In this document: one piece after another, positions 47,202 through 57,987 of the stretch | Position numbering within the stretch: the stretch's first letter is position 1 | Layout: each line of letters starts with the position of its first letter | Origin: Sphingomonas sp. TZW2008 | GTDB taxonomy: Bacteria > Pseudomonadota > Alphaproteobacteria > Sphingomonadales > Sphingomonadaceae | Reading direction: 5' to 3' | Assembly: GCF_002117915.1 (NCBI RefSeq) | Contig: NZ_BDJB01000004.1 | Span: 156,050-220,049 of the forward strand | DNA: 64,000 nucleotides | The notes under the pieces: generated by a model | Database searches by the model: none | The model's input: only the letters and a program-made list of their open reading frames with translations | Told to the model about the DNA's origin: nothing | Position numbers and translations under genes: made by a program

Positions 47202-48328
47202 GGGCAGGTCGCGAGGCGGTCGTGCACATCGGCCACAAGAAGACCGGCACGAGCTTCATCCAGCATCATTTCCATCGAGCGGCAGACGCGCTGCGCGCGC
47301 TCGGCGTGCTCTATCCGTTGCGGGAAGCGAACCACTCCTTCGCGCTGTCCGGCCTCTTCCGGCGTCACACTGCCGTGCGCGCACCGTCACCGCTCGACGG
47401 CTACGTCGCCGAGCGCAACGCCGGGCTGCTTGCATTCGAGCGCAGCCTCGGCGGCGACGACTGGCAAACCCTTCTTCTGTCAGCCGAAGCGCTGGCCGGT
47501 TTTTCGATCGCCGAGCTGACCGAATTGCGCGGCGTTCTGGTGCGGCACGTCGACCGCGTCCGCATCGTCTTCGTCATTCGCGATCCGGTAGATTGGGCAG
47601 TGAGCGTCGCGCAGCAGTATCTGCGCTCGCGTAGCGACATCGATGCCGTCCTGTCGCAGCCCGAGCCGGTGCGGTGGCGCGCGATCATCGGCCGAATGCG
47701 GCACGTGTTCGGCGCGGGCGCGGTCGAGGTCCTCGCCTATGAGGAACTCGCGGCGGAGCGCGACGCGTTCGCCGCGCGATTCGCGCATGCGGCCGGCCTG
47801 CCGCTCGTGATCGCGCCGCTGCTCCGGGGCGAGCGCGAAACGGTGAACGAATCGCTGTCGATGGAGGCCGCGCTGATGCTCGGCCGGCTCAACGTCCGCG
47901 TGCCGGAGGCGATCGATGGTGCGCGCAACCCGGCGCGCAGCGGCAGCGAGGCAGGCATCTTCGCCGGATTGCCGGGGCAGCGCTTCGATCTGCCCGACAA
48001 TGCCCGCCGACTAGCCTATGCCGAAAGCCGTGACGATGTGGCATTCGTCGGCCGACAATTCGGCATCACCCGTTACGATTACCCGCCCGAGCGGCTCGCG
48101 GCGAGCCGCTACACGGAACAGGTGTCGAGCGAATTTCTCGATGCACTCGCCGATCGGCTGTACGCGTTCAATGCCGAGGCGACCGCGAGCCGGCTGCTGC
48201 TCGATTCGCAGCGCCTGCGCGATCGCGGCGAAACCAAGCGGGCGGACGCACTGCTCCGCCAGGCCGGCGTACGCTTTCCCGAGGATCGGCGCGTCGCGCG
48301 CGCCACGGCACACCGCGCGCGCGGCTGA
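47198..48328 (+). CDS. Sulfotransferase-like protein
   Basis: This 376-residue protein carries a P-loop-like 5'-phosphosulfate motif near its start (VVHIGHKKTGTSFIQ, about 8-22) and a 3'-phosphate motif VIRDPVDWAVSVAQQYL (about 125-141), which together mark PAPS-dependent sulfotransferases. The rest has no other domain that I recognise; the C-terminus is helical. The ATG overlaps the stop of the GT2-GT4 gene (ATGA), so the two are translated together. With the sulfotransferase-fused GT2 opposite, it points to a sulfated cell-surface or exported glycan. Substrate not determinable. Confidence 0.78.
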   Translation: MRAGREAVVHIGHKKTGTSFIQHHFHRAADALRALGVLYPLREANHSFALSGLFRRHTAVRAPSPLDGYVAERNAGLLAFERSLGGDDWQTLLLSAEALAGFSIAELTELRGVLVRHVDRVRIVFVIRDPVDWAVSVAQQYLRSRSDIDAVLSQPEPVRWRAIIGRMRHVFGAGAVEVLAYEELAAERDAFAARFAHAAGLPLVIAPLLRGERETVNESLSMEAALMLGRLNVRVPEAIDGARNPARSGSEAGIFAGLPGQRFDLPDNARRLAYAESRDDVAFVGRQFGITRYDYPPERLAASRYTEQVSSEFLDALADRLYAFNAEATASRLLLDSQRLRDRGETKRADALLRQAGVRFPEDRRVARATAHRARG

Positions 48329-48339
48329 GCCGCCCTGGC

Positions 48340-49440
48340 TCAGACGTTAAAGCGGAACAGCATCACGTCGCCATCGTGGACGACATATTCCTTGCCTTCC
48401 TGGCGCAGCTTGCCGGTCTCGCGCGCGCCAGCTTCGCCGCCGCACGCGACGTAGTCGTCATAGGCGATCGTCTCGGCGCGAATGAAGCCGCGTTCGAAGT
48501 CGGTGTGAATCTCGCCCGCCGCCTGCGGCGCCTTCGATCCCGCGGCGACGGTCCACGCGCGCGCTTCCTTCGGCCCGACGGTGAAGAAGGTAAGCAGATC
48601 GAGCAGCTTGTAACCGGCGCGAATTACCCGCGCGAGGCCGGTTTCCTCAAGGCCAAGCTCGGCGAGGAACTCGCCACGGTCCTCTGGCGGCATGGTCGCG
48701 ATCTCGGCCTCGATCGCGGCCGAGACGACCACCGCTTCGGCGCCCTCTGCCTTCGCCTTCTCATGCACGCGCGCCGACAGCGCATTGCCGTTCGCCGCGT
48801 CGCCCTCGTCGACGTTGCACACGTAGAGCACCGGTTTTGCGGTGATGAGCTGCGCCTGCGCGAAGACGCGCGCTTCCTCGGCGTCCCTGGGCACCGTCAG
48901 CCGCGCGGGCTTGCCCTCGCGCAGCAGCTCGAGCGCCTGGCCGAGCACGCTGGCGCCGATCTTGGCCTCCTTGTCGCCCTGCTGCCCCTTCTTGACGAGG
49001 TTGGGCACGCGCTTCTCGAGGCTCTCGAGGTCGGACAGCATCAGCTCCGTTTCCACCGTCTCCGCGTCGGCGATCGGATCGACCTTGCCCTCGACGTGTG
49101 TGACATCGCCGTTCTCGAAGCAACGCAGCACGTGGACGATTGCGTCCACCTCCCGGATGTTGCCGAGGAACTGGTTGCCGAGCCCTTCACCCTTGGATGC
49201 GCCGCGCACGAGCCCCGCGATGTCGACGAACGCCAGTTGCGTCTCGATGATCTTGGCCGACTTGGCGATCTCCGCCAGCTTCTGCAGCCGCGGATCGGGC
49301 ACGCCGACGTTCCCGACGTTGGGCTCGATCGTGCAGAACGGATAGTTCGCCGCCTGCGCCGCCGCCGTCTCGGTCAGCGCGTTGAAGAGGGTGGACTTGC
49401 CGACGTTCGGCAGGCCCACGATGCCGCAGCGGAAACCCAT
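48340..49440 (-). CDS. ychF: Redox-regulated ATPase/GTP-binding protein YchF (Ola1 family)
   Basis: YchF is an Obg-related P-loop protein that prefers ATP. It associates with the ribosome and is involved in stress responses. The 366 residues include G1 IVGLPNVGKSTLFNAL (about 7-22), the family-specific NYPFCTIEPNVG, G3 DIAGLVRGASKGEGLGNQFL and a NVDE-type G4, followed by a coiled-coil insertion and the C-terminal TGS domain ending HDGDVMLFRFNV. The gene is complete and is convergent with the sulfotransferase-like gene, 11 bases apart. Confidence 0.96.
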   Translation of the reverse strand: MGFRCGIVGLPNVGKSTLFNALTETAAAQAANYPFCTIEPNVGNVGVPDPRLQKLAEIAKSAKIIETQLAFVDIAGLVRGASKGEGLGNQFLGNIREVDAIVHVLRCFENGDVTHVEGKVDPIADAETVETELMLSDLESLEKRVPNLVKKGQQGDKEAKIGASVLGQALELLREGKPARLTVPRDAEEARVFAQAQLITAKPVLYVCNVDEGDAANGNALSARVHEKAKAEGAEAVVVSAAIEAEIATMPPEDRGEFLAELGLEETGLARVIRAGYKLLDLLTFFTVGPKEARAWTVAAGSKAPQAAGEIHTDFERGFIRAETIAYDDYVACGGEAGARETGKLRQEGKEYVVHDGDVMLFRFNV

Positions 49441-49516
49441 GATCGATCCTTGAGACTAGATGTGGCGGCGGCCTTAATGCGCGGGCGCGGGGGGCGCCAC
49501 CCTTTGTGCCGCGCGA

Positions 49517-50101
49517 TCACCAGCGATAGTTAAAGCTGACGGTGATCCGGTCCGCCTTGGCGGTGTTGGGCATCACCTCGTGCCGCAGCCAGCTCTCCCA
49601 CAGGAAGATCGTGCCGGCGGCCGGCTCGGCGTGGAAGAAGCTGCCCTCGCGCGGCGGCGCGGCCATCATCAGCCCGAGCCGCGGATCCTCGAGCCGCAGC
49701 GCGCCCGACCCCGGCGGCACGGCGACGTACATCGTGCCCGATACCACGCTGTGCGGATGAATATGCCCCGAATGCGCGCCGCCGGGTTTGAGCAAATTCA
49801 CCCACAGGCTGTCGAGCTTCAGCTTGCGGCCGCCGAGCGCGAAGCCGCACGCTTCGGCATAACGCGCGACGTGGCGGTCCAAATGGCGCTTAAGATCGGC
49901 GAAGGCCGGATCACGCAGCGGCAGATCGTTCAGCGACGCATAGGAGGTGTAGCCGCGATAGCCGTGCGCCTTCGACCAGCGTTTGCCTGCAATATCATCC
50001 TGCGCCAGCGCGCGTACCGACGCTTCGAGTTCTTCGACGAGCGCGCCGTCGGCGATCGTGTCCTCGTAGAACAGGGTCGGAAAGAGCGATCGGACGGCCA
50101 T
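49517..50101 (-). CDS. TIGR02466-type putative 2OG-Fe(II) oxygenase
   Basis: This 194-residue cytoplasmic protein matches, from memory, the TIGR02466 family of presumed 2-oxoglutarate/iron oxygenases. It starts MAVRSLFPTLFYEDT; the central SLWVNLLKPGGAHSGHIHPHSVVSGTMYV carries the likely iron-binding His residues, followed by FLWESWLRHEVMPNT with a second His and RITVSFNYRW at the end. The substrate is not known for the family. It lies between ychF and the obgE group, same strand, with loose spacing. Confidence 0.8.
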   Translation of the reverse strand: MAVRSLFPTLFYEDTIADGALVEELEASVRALAQDDIAGKRWSKAHGYRGYTSYASLNDLPLRDPAFADLKRHLDRHVARYAEACGFALGGRKLKLDSLWVNLLKPGGAHSGHIHPHSVVSGTMYVAVPPGSGALRLEDPRLGLMMAAPPREGSFFHAEPAAGTIFLWESWLRHEVMPNTAKADRITVSFNYRW

Positions 50102-50141
50102 CGCGGCCGGGTAGGGGCACCGCGCGTGCTTGCCAAGCGGC

Positions 50142-51475
<1,334 letters not shown>

Positions 51476-51505
51476 TCAGCCGGAGCGCAGTGCGGCGGGA
51501 CGTGC

Positions 51506-52087
51506 CTATTTGCCGCGATCGGCGAGCAGCATGCGGCGCGCGAGCAGCCGGGCGGTCTCACGCGGGAGGCCCAGCGTCCGCGCCATCGGGGCGCCGAGCA
51601 GCGCGTCGCCGAGCGCCATCAGCACCAATTGCAGCGTCTCCTCGCGGATCGGCATCCCTGTCGCCGTCTGGTCCTGCGCCAGCTCGTCGACAAGGTCGTG
51701 GATCGCGGTGAGGATCGGATCGAGCGCATTCTCGTTGCCGCTCAGGATCATCCAACTGGCGAGCGCGCCTGCGCCGTTGCGGCCGAACGCGTCGAAGGTG
51801 AGATCGACGACCTCGGCCGGATCCTCACGCTCGCGCGAGCGAATCACCGCCTGCTTGATCGTGCCGACGATGCGTCCGGCGAGGTGCGCGATCAGCGCCT
51901 TCTGCAATTCCTCCGCCGAGCCGAAATGATGCAGCAGATTGGCGTGCGTCCGACCGATCCGCGCGCCGACCGCCTTGAGCGTCACCGCCTGCGGGCCGAC
52001 CTCAATCAGCAGCTCGCGTGCCGCCTCGAGCGCGGCGGCACGCGATTCTTCGGGGCTCAGGCGGCGGCGTAGCGGGGTGACGGACAT
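51506..52087 (-). CDS. TetR-family transcriptional regulator
   Basis: This is a one-component DNA-binding regulator of 193 residues. The N-terminal helix-turn-helix (about 12-60: ESRAAALEAARELLIEVGPQAVTLKAVGARIGRTHANLLHHFGSAEELQKAL) is typical TetR. The C-terminal ligand domain has no recognisable specificity. The ATG at 52087 (MSVTPLRRRLSPEE) is preferred; a TTG at 52123 would add 12 residues but leaves only one base after its GAAGGA. Targets are unknown; the adjacent GNAT and obgE genes are on the same strand, not divergent. Confidence 0.85.
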   Translation of the reverse strand: MSVTPLRRRLSPEESRAAALEAARELLIEVGPQAVTLKAVGARIGRTHANLLHHFGSAEELQKALIAHLAGRIVGTIKQAVIRSREREDPAEVVDLTFDAFGRNGAGALASWMILSGNENALDPILTAIHDLVDELAQDQTATGMPIREETLQLVLMALGDALLGAPMARTLGLPRETARLLARRMLLADRGK

Positions 52088-52141
52088 CGCACCGGCTCTC
52101 GTCGGTCCGGCAACGTTTTGCAATCCTTCGCAAAGGCGCCG

Positions 52142-52684
52142 CTACGCCGCGATCGGCATTCGATTTGGGTCGCTGTCCGCCTCAAGATCGAGCACCAGCG
52201 ATGCGCTGGCCGATCCGCCGCCGTGCGGAAGCGCGGCGCCGCGGCCTTCGTCCCGGAAACCGAGCTTGGCGAGCACGCGCAAAGCCGCAGCGTTGCCGAC
52301 GTGCGGGTTCGCCTCAAGCCGCCGCAGCGGCAGCGCATCGCGCGCCATGTCGATCACCGCGTTCGCCGCCTCGCTCGCGATGCCGCGCCCCCGCGCGGCC
52401 GGCATCAGCCAGCAGGCGAGCTCGGCTTTATCGCGCGCGCGCGCGATGAGGCCGATCCCGCCGACTGTCGTCGGATAGCCGCACTCGTGCGAGAGGATCA
52501 GGAAGCGCGCGTCGGTGGCGCCGTGCGGCGCCGCCAGAAAGGCAGCGGCTCGTTCGGGCAGGCGCGGGCAGGGGAGGCCCGCCTGCAGCGCCGCGGCGCT
52601 CTCGCGCATGATCGCCGCCATGATGGCGTTGGTTTCCTCGGGCCAGCCGGGCCGCAGCGTCAGTCTCTTCGTCCGCGCGAACAT
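52142..52684 (-). CDS. GNAT-family N-acetyltransferase (RimJ/RimL-like)
   Basis: This is an acetyl-CoA-dependent acetyltransferase of 180 residues. It begins MFARTKRLTLRPGWPEE, the usual start of the RimJ/RimL subgroup. The acetyl-CoA loop is in LMPAARGRGIASEAANAVID (about 108-127), followed by LEANPHVGNAAALRVLAKLGFRDEG, the motif B region. A very good ribosome binding site, GGAGGAG, precedes the ATG. Substrate (ribosomal protein, other protein or small molecule) cannot be assigned. Confidence 0.87.
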   Translation of the reverse strand: MFARTKRLTLRPGWPEETNAIMAAIMRESAAALQAGLPCPRLPERAAAFLAAPHGATDARFLILSHECGYPTTVGGIGLIARARDKAELACWLMPAARGRGIASEAANAVIDMARDALPLRRLEANPHVGNAAALRVLAKLGFRDEGRGAALPHGGGSASASLVLDLEADSDPNRMPIAA

Positions 52685-52756
52685 CGTCGCTTCTCCTCCC
52701 GGCGCGCCATAGCGGCCGTCGATGACGACCCGGCGACGCGCTGTTGCGGGAGCAAG

Positions 52757-52787
52757 AAAAAAGGGAGCCTGGGCGGACCCGGCTCCC
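52757..52787 (-). terminator. Intrinsic terminator of rplU-rpmA
   Basis: Read on the minus strand, GGGAGCC pairs with GGCTCCC around an 11-base loop containing a further GGG/CCC pairing. A run of six U follows. It lies about 70 bases after the rpmA stop and upstream of the GNAT start. Confidence 0.85.
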
Positions 52788-52857
52788 TCGTCGTTGGCTG
52801 GCCTCCCAAGTGGAGGCACCGGATCGCCCAGTGGGCAACCCGGTTGGTTACCCGATG

Positions 52858-53127
52858 TTATTCGGCCGCCTCGGCCATAATGTCGACCGAACAGAATTTA
52901 CGGCCAAGCTTGCCGTCGTGGAACACCACGCGGCCGTCGACGAGCGCAAAAAGGGTATGGTCCTTGCCGATGCCGACGTTGCGGCCCGGGTAGAACTTGG
53001 TACCGCGCTGACGCACGAGGATGTTGCCCGCGATCGCTTCCTGACCGCCGAACTTCTTGACGCCAAGGCGACGGCCGGCCGAATCACGACCGTTACGCGA
53101 CGAGCCGCCTGCTTTCTTATGTGCCAT
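52858..53127 (-). CDS. rpmA: 50S ribosomal protein L27
   Basis: L27 sits near the peptidyl transferase centre. The 89 residues start [29 protein letters not shown], the invariant L27 N-terminus, and continue [26 protein letters not shown]. The N-terminal AHKKAGGS reaches into the A/P site in the family. It is co-transcribed with rplU, 26 bases apart, and closed by the terminator at 52757-52787. Confidence 0.97.
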   Translation of the reverse strand: MAHKKAGGSSRNGRDSAGRRLGVKKFGGQEAIAGNILVRQRGTKFYPGRNVGIGKDHTLFALVDGRVVFHDGKLGRKFCSVDIMAEAAE

Positions 53128-53153
53128 TGTGCTTGCTCCTTACGCTTCGCGGA

Positions 53154-53459
53154 TCAGGCCGACGCGCCGATCGACACGATCTTCAGGATCGTGTGATTCT
53201 GGCGGTGACCGTTGCGGCGGCGATAGTTGTGACGGCGGCGCTTCTTGAAGACGATGACCTTCTCGCCCTTCGCCTGCGCGACGATCTCGGCAGCGACGGT
53301 AAGACCGTTCGTGGGCTTCAGGTCCGAACCCTCGCCCGCCAGCAGAATGTCGCTCAGCGTGACCGATGCGCCGGCATCGCCCTCCAGCTTCTCGACGACG
53401 ATCTTGTCTCCGGCGGCAACGCGATACTGCTTGCCGCCTGTGCGCACGATTGCGAACAT
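53154..53459 (-). CDS. rplU: 50S ribosomal protein L21
   Basis: L21 binds 23S rRNA. The 101 residues start [25 protein letters not shown], and the block [20 protein letters not shown] is characteristic. It is the first gene of the rplU-rpmA operon. The stretch upstream to hspQ (53460-53587) should hold its promoter; I see no clear -35/-10 pair. Confidence 0.97.
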   Translation of the reverse strand: MFAIVRTGGKQYRVAAGDKIVVEKLEGDAGASVTLSDILLAGEGSDLKPTNGLTVAAEIVAQAKGEKVIVFKKRRRHNYRRRNGHRQNHTILKIVSIGASA

Positions 53460-53587
53460 GGCCCTGTCACTCTACCCAAATGTCTGTGCCCGGACCGGAC
53501 AGCCGGACCAGGAGGAACGGCGCAGCTAGGGGAGGGGGCTGCGCTTGTCAACGCTTCGGCAGGTAGGAGCGCCGAAAAACGCTAGAC

Positions 53588-53965
53588 TCAGTGGCGATGT
53601 TCGCGGCGGAGATTGTAACGGCCGTCGACCAGTCCGGTGAACAGCCCAGCGATCGCGGGATGATCGACCGGCTCGTCGCTTTCGTCGTGCACCAGGTTCT
53701 GCTGGCTGACGTAGGCGACGTAGGTCGATTCGGCGTTCTCGGCGAGCAGATGATAGAAGGGCTGGTCCTTACGCGGCCGGATGCCTTCAGGGATCGACTG
53801 ATACCATTCGTCGGTATTGGCGAACACCGGATCGACATCGAAGATCACGCCGCGGAAATCGAGCATGCGGTGACGAACCACATCGCCGATGGTGAATCGG
53901 GCGTGGGCAATCGGCGGCGCGACGGGTGCATCATCGACGGTCGTTGGGCTGGTAGCAGCGGACAT
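53588..53965 (-). CDS. hspQ: Heat shock protein HspQ
   Basis: HspQ is a small hemimethylated-DNA-binding-domain protein that enhances Lon-dependent degradation in enterobacteria. The 125-residue frame from the ATG at 53965 (MSAATSPTTVDD) has a short disordered lead, then the core (about 20-105): ARFTIGDVVRHRMLDFRGVIFDVDPVFANTDEWYQ, DQPFYHLLAENAESTYVAYVSQQNLV and HPAIAGLF. A longer in-frame start at 54019 is less likely. It lies between rplU and tRNA-Ser with no operon partner. Confidence 0.9.
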   Translation of the reverse strand: MSAATSPTTVDDAPVAPPIAHARFTIGDVVRHRMLDFRGVIFDVDPVFANTDEWYQSIPEGIRPRKDQPFYHLLAENAESTYVAYVSQQNLVHDESDEPVDHPAIAGLFTGLVDGRYNLRREHRH

Positions 53966-54088
53966 AGGCGTCAATCTAAGCGCTCTTCGACGCGGCACAA
54001 GCTGCCGCTTGCGCACCATCCACTTCCACGATAGAGGCGCCCCCTCGATCGCCCGGACCGGCCTTTCTCGCCGCTCCGGAGCCTCTGC

Positions 54089-54178
<90 letters not shown>

Positions 54179-54614
54179 TTTAGCGTGTGAAGCTAGATCA
54201 GACCTTCGCGCTGTCGACCGCTCTGATGGTCGCGTCGATACTAGCCGTCACAGCGCTCTATCACCGCTTTCTTGCCACCTTGTTGCTGCTTCGACTGAGT
54301 CTTTGAGTGGTCGCGTTTGCCGGTGATCAGCTCGCTGGCTCGCTCGAGGTTTGCAGGCAAGCTTGGCTAACCATGGCCAGCGGCCACCGCACGATGTTTG
54401 CCGAGAATGCCGCCTCGATGCCCGCGCTTCAATCAGCTCCCGTGTATTGCAGGTGAGGCGAGCAGGTGATCAGGCGGTCGAACATTCACGTGAAACGATC
54501 GGCGAACGGCGGGACTGAGAGACGTTCGGGGACGGGCCGTCGAGGTGATCTGTGCAAACGGAGCTACGCGTAGAGCGTCAAGGCATCCCGCGATCCCGGC
54601 GAGCGGCGTCCAGA
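54179..54614. other. Gene-free stretch between tRNA-Ser and kdpE
   Basis: These 436 bases contain only short frames with no recognisable product. The longest-looking candidate near 54373, reading MASGHRTMFAENAASM, is 27 codons without a ribosome binding site. The stretch adjoins the 3' end of a tRNA gene, a frequent integration site, and contains AGGCATCCCGCGA at 54581, which recurs at 63862 beyond the kdp operon. No integrase or repeated tRNA 3' end was found. Confidence 0.4.
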
Positions 54615-55301
54615 TTAGGGATCGGGTCGTAGCCGGTATCCAACGCCCAATTCGTTGGCGATGACGCTTCCCACCGGCCTAGGCGCTTCAAGTTTCTGAC
54701 GCAGATTGCGGATGACGATGCGCAGATATTCGACGCGTGGATCCTCTTCCGCCCCCCAACATGCCGCGAGCACGCGTTCGTGGGTCACCACGCGCCCGAT
54801 ATGGCGCGCCAAGACGCCCAGCACCTCGTGCTCCTTGCGCGTAAGATGCACTTCTTCGTCATCGCGGCAGACGATCCGCCGGTCGAGGTCGATGCTCAGA
54901 TCGCCTCGGCGCACGATCTTCTGCGTCGTCTCCGACGATCCATGATGTCGCAGCGCGACCCTGAGGCGGGCAAGAAGCTCTTCGGTATCGAACGGCTTGG
55001 TCACGAAATCGTCGGCGCCAAGATCGAGCGCGGTTACCTTCTCGTCGACTGCGTCCCGCGCAGAAACCACTAGGATGACGATGCCGTCGTGCGCGCGGAG
55101 CTGCGGAATGATGGCCAGACCATCGCGGTCCGGGAGACCGAGGTCGAGCAGAACCGCGCTGGGGTGCTCAACGGCGGCCTGGCGAAGCGCCCCCTTGGCA
55201 TCATCGGCTTCGACGACGGTATAGTCCGCCCGGATCAGCGTGTTACGCAGCAGGCGACGGATCGCCGCGTCGTCATCGACCACGAGAATTTTGCCCGGCA
55301 T
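54615..55301 (-). CDS. kdpE: Response regulator KdpE
   Basis: KdpE is an OmpR/PhoB-type regulator activating the kdp operon under potassium limitation. The 228-residue protein has a receiver domain (ILVVDDDAAIRRLL; phosphoacceptor Asp in VLLDLGLPDRDG, about residue 53; FVTKPFDTEELLARL) and a winged-helix domain (about 130-226: VHLTRKEHEVLGVLARHIGRVVTHERVL...YLRIVIRNLRQKLE...NELGVGYRL). It starts one base after the kdpD stop, so both are translated together. Confidence 0.96.
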   Translation of the reverse strand: MPGKILVVDDDAAIRRLLRNTLIRADYTVVEADDAKGALRQAAVEHPSAVLLDLGLPDRDGLAIIPQLRAHDGIVILVVSARDAVDEKVTALDLGADDFVTKPFDTEELLARLRVALRHHGSSETTQKIVRRGDLSIDLDRRIVCRDDEEVHLTRKEHEVLGVLARHIGRVVTHERVLAACWGAEEDPRVEYLRIVIRNLRQKLEAPRPVGSVIANELGVGYRLRPDP

Positions 55302-55302
55302 G

Positions 55303-57987
55303 TCAGAAGGCGCTTTCGGCGATGTTGTCGCGGACGATCAAGGCAGGTGGGAAAACCAGCGTGAAGGCGGCACCGCTACCGTCCGGCCGGTTGGCGGCCT
55401 CGACGGTCATGTCCATCGCTTCGGCAAAGGCCTTGACGATGGCGAGGCCGAGCCCGGTGCCGCCGATCGCGCGATCGGACCCCTCAAGGCGCCTGAAAGT
55501 CTCGAACACCTCGCTCTCACGACCGGGCGGAAGACCGGGGCCGTGATCGAGCACGGCGAGCCGCAGTTCGCCGAAATGGTTGCGGCCTTCGATCACGACA
55601 TCCGTTCCCGGCTCGCCATAGCGGCCGGCGTTATCCAATAGGTTGAGCAGGCAGTGATGCAGCAGTTGCGGATCGGCCCGCACCAACGGCAGATCGGGCG
55701 GAACATCGAGCCGCACGGCATGGCCCTCCAACGCGCGTCGCGCATCGTGCGCGGCACTGGTCACCGCGTCGCTCAGATCGGTCGCCTCAACGTTCAATTT
55801 CAGCGCTCCGGCCTCGACGCGGGCCATGTCCAGCAGGTTGGCAACGAAGCGGTTCAGCCGTTGCGCTTCGCCCTCGATCGTGCCGATCAGCTCCGGCGTC
55901 GCGCCATGGTGCAGTTGTGCCGCAGCGGCGATCACGGCAGTCAACGGCGTGCGCAGATCGTGGCTGACGGAGGAGAGCAGCGCCGCCCTCAGCCGGTCGC
56001 GCGTGCGGACCGCATCGACGTCGCGCATCTCGGCTTCCAAGCGGAGGCGTTCCAGGACGAGTGCCGCTTGATCGATCAGGCTGCCGAGCAGCGGCAATTG
56101 ATCCGCACGAACCGGGCTTCCGGCCTTGTCGCTGGCGACACCCAGCACGCCCAGTACCCGATCACCTGCCGTCATGGGTTGGAACAGCCACTCCGATGCG
56201 GCGAGCGTGCCGGACCCCTTTCCCGCAGGCTTGCCGGTGTCCAATGCCCAGCTGGCGGCGGCATGGTCCATGGCCTCCAGCCGATAGGCGGGATCGCTCG
56301 CAGCGAGTATCTCCAATTCGGCACCGTCCGTCCGCCGAAGCAGTACGACTTGGACGTCGAGCAGGCGACGCACGTCGTCGCATATCATCTGCGTCGCGAC
56401 GCCGAGATCGTTGACGCCGGCAATCTGACCCAGGAACCCGGCCAAGATAGCGTTGGTGCGCGCGCTTGCCGCGGCGAGATCGGCCTGCGCGCGAACACGT
56501 GCGGTCAGTTGGCTGGTCGCGATCGCAATGCCGAGCAGGACCATCACCGAAATTAAATTTTCCGGATCGCTGATCGTCAGCGTGCCGGTTGGGGGCAGGA
56601 AAAAGAAATTATAGCCGAGGCTGGACGCGAGCCCGGCATAGAGCCCGGTGCGCAAACCGAAGAATGTCGCCGCCGCCATGACCGGCAGCAGGTAGAGTAG
56701 CGCCACGTTTCCAAGATTTAAAATCTGGAACAGGGTACTCGCCACAGCGGTCACCGCCGCCACCATCGCCGTCGTTGCGGCATAGCCTGCCGGGGTACCC
56801 CAGCGTCCCGACGGCCGCCGAGCGTCTCGTCTTGGCGGCGAAGAAGCGGGCATCGGCAGGACGTGGACCGTGACGTCGGGCGTATCGCGGACCAGCTTGT
56901 CGACGATCGACCCGTGGAGAAGTTCGAACCAGCGCGTACGGTTCGACTTGCCAAGCACCAACTGCGTGGCGCGCAGATCGATCAGCACCGACTGGATGCC
57001 GCTGACGACATTTTCGGCGGGTACGGTCGCCACCGCGCCACCCAATTGGGTCGCCAGGTTCATCGTTGCGGCGACACGCGCGTGCTGCTCGGCGGTGAAA
57101 TGGGCGGCGCGGGGCGTCTCGATGAACACTGCCGTCCACGGGCCACGCAGGCCATCGGCAACGCGCTTTGCAGCGCGCACCAGCGCGTCGCATCCCGGCA
57201 GCTCGCTGATCGCCACCACGATGCGGTCGCTACCGGCCCATGTACCGCCGAGGCCGAGTGCTCGCACGTCGTCGAGCATCCGTACGTCAACCGCTTGCGC
57301 GGCGCGGCGCAGCGCAAGTTCGCGCAGGGCCGACAGGTTCGACTTGGAGAAAAAGTGGCCGAGTGCGCGGGTCGCCTCGGCCGGCAGATAGACTTTTCCT
57401 GTTTTAAGGCGCTCGATCAGCTCGTCGGGGGGAATATCGACGACTTCGATCTCCGCCTGCTCGAGGATATTGTCGGGCACCGTCTCGCGCACGCGCACGC
57501 GCGTGAAGCTCGCAACGACGTCGTTCAGGCTTTCGACGTGCTGGATGTTGACGGTCGAGTAGACGTCGATACCTGCCGCCAACAGCTCCTCGATATCCTG
57601 GAAGCGTTTGGGATGGCGGCTGCCGGCCGCATTGGTGTGCGCGAGCTCGTCGACCAGCGCGAGCCGCGGACGGCGGGCAAGGATGCCATCCAGATCCATC
57701 TCGCGCAGCGTGCGGCCTTCGTAGGGCATGTCGCGGCGAGGGATGATTTCATATCCACGGACCAGCGCCTCGGTCTCGGCGCGGCCGTGGGTTTCGACCA
57801 CACCGATGACAACGTCGACGCCGTCACGCTGCTTTGCCGCGCCTTCCGACAGCATTTCAAAGGTTTTGCCCACGCCGGGCGCTGCACCCAGGAAGATCTT
57901 TAGGCGACCTCTGCCGTCCTGCGTGGCGGCGCGCAGGAGGGCGTCGGGATCGGGACGGCCCACATCCGGTCCTGATCCCGCCCGCAT
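55303..57987 (-). CDS. kdpD: Sensor histidine kinase KdpD
   Basis: KdpD is an inner-membrane sensor of potassium and turgor that phosphorylates KdpE. The 894-residue protein is laid out as in the family: the KdpD N-terminal domain with Walker A GAAPGVGKTFEM (about 32-43) and ALVDELAHTNAAGSRHPKR, a USP-like domain (about 250-370), four membrane helices (about 405-510), a GAF domain, then HisKA with SVSHDLRTPLTAV and HATPase (LLNLLDNAGRYGEP, GTGLGLAIVKAFAEAM). It overlaps kdpC by one base (TGATG). All catalytic motifs look intact. Confidence 0.97.
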   Translation of the reverse strand: MRAGSGPDVGRPDPDALLRAATQDGRGRLKIFLGAAPGVGKTFEMLSEGAAKQRDGVDVVIGVVETHGRAETEALVRGYEIIPRRDMPYEGRTLREMDLDGILARRPRLALVDELAHTNAAGSRHPKRFQDIEELLAAGIDVYSTVNIQHVESLNDVVASFTRVRVRETVPDNILEQAEIEVVDIPPDELIERLKTGKVYLPAEATRALGHFFSKSNLSALRELALRRAAQAVDVRMLDDVRALGLGGTWAGSDRIVVAISELPGCDALVRAAKRVADGLRGPWTAVFIETPRAAHFTAEQHARVAATMNLATQLGGAVATVPAENVVSGIQSVLIDLRATQLVLGKSNRTRWFELLHGSIVDKLVRDTPDVTVHVLPMPASSPPRRDARRPSGRWGTPAGYAATTAMVAAVTAVASTLFQILNLGNVALLYLLPVMAAATFFGLRTGLYAGLASSLGYNFFFLPPTGTLTISDPENLISVMVLLGIAIATSQLTARVRAQADLAAASARTNAILAGFLGQIAGVNDLGVATQMICDDVRRLLDVQVVLLRRTDGAELEILAASDPAYRLEAMDHAAASWALDTGKPAGKGSGTLAASEWLFQPMTAGDRVLGVLGVASDKAGSPVRADQLPLLGSLIDQAALVLERLRLEAEMRDVDAVRTRDRLRAALLSSVSHDLRTPLTAVIAAAAQLHHGATPELIGTIEGEAQRLNRFVANLLDMARVEAGALKLNVEATDLSDAVTSAAHDARRALEGHAVRLDVPPDLPLVRADPQLLHHCLLNLLDNAGRYGEPGTDVVIEGRNHFGELRLAVLDHGPGLPPGRESEVFETFRRLEGSDRAIGGTGLGLAIVKAFAEAMDMTVEAANRPDGSGAAFTLVFPPALIVRDNIAESAF

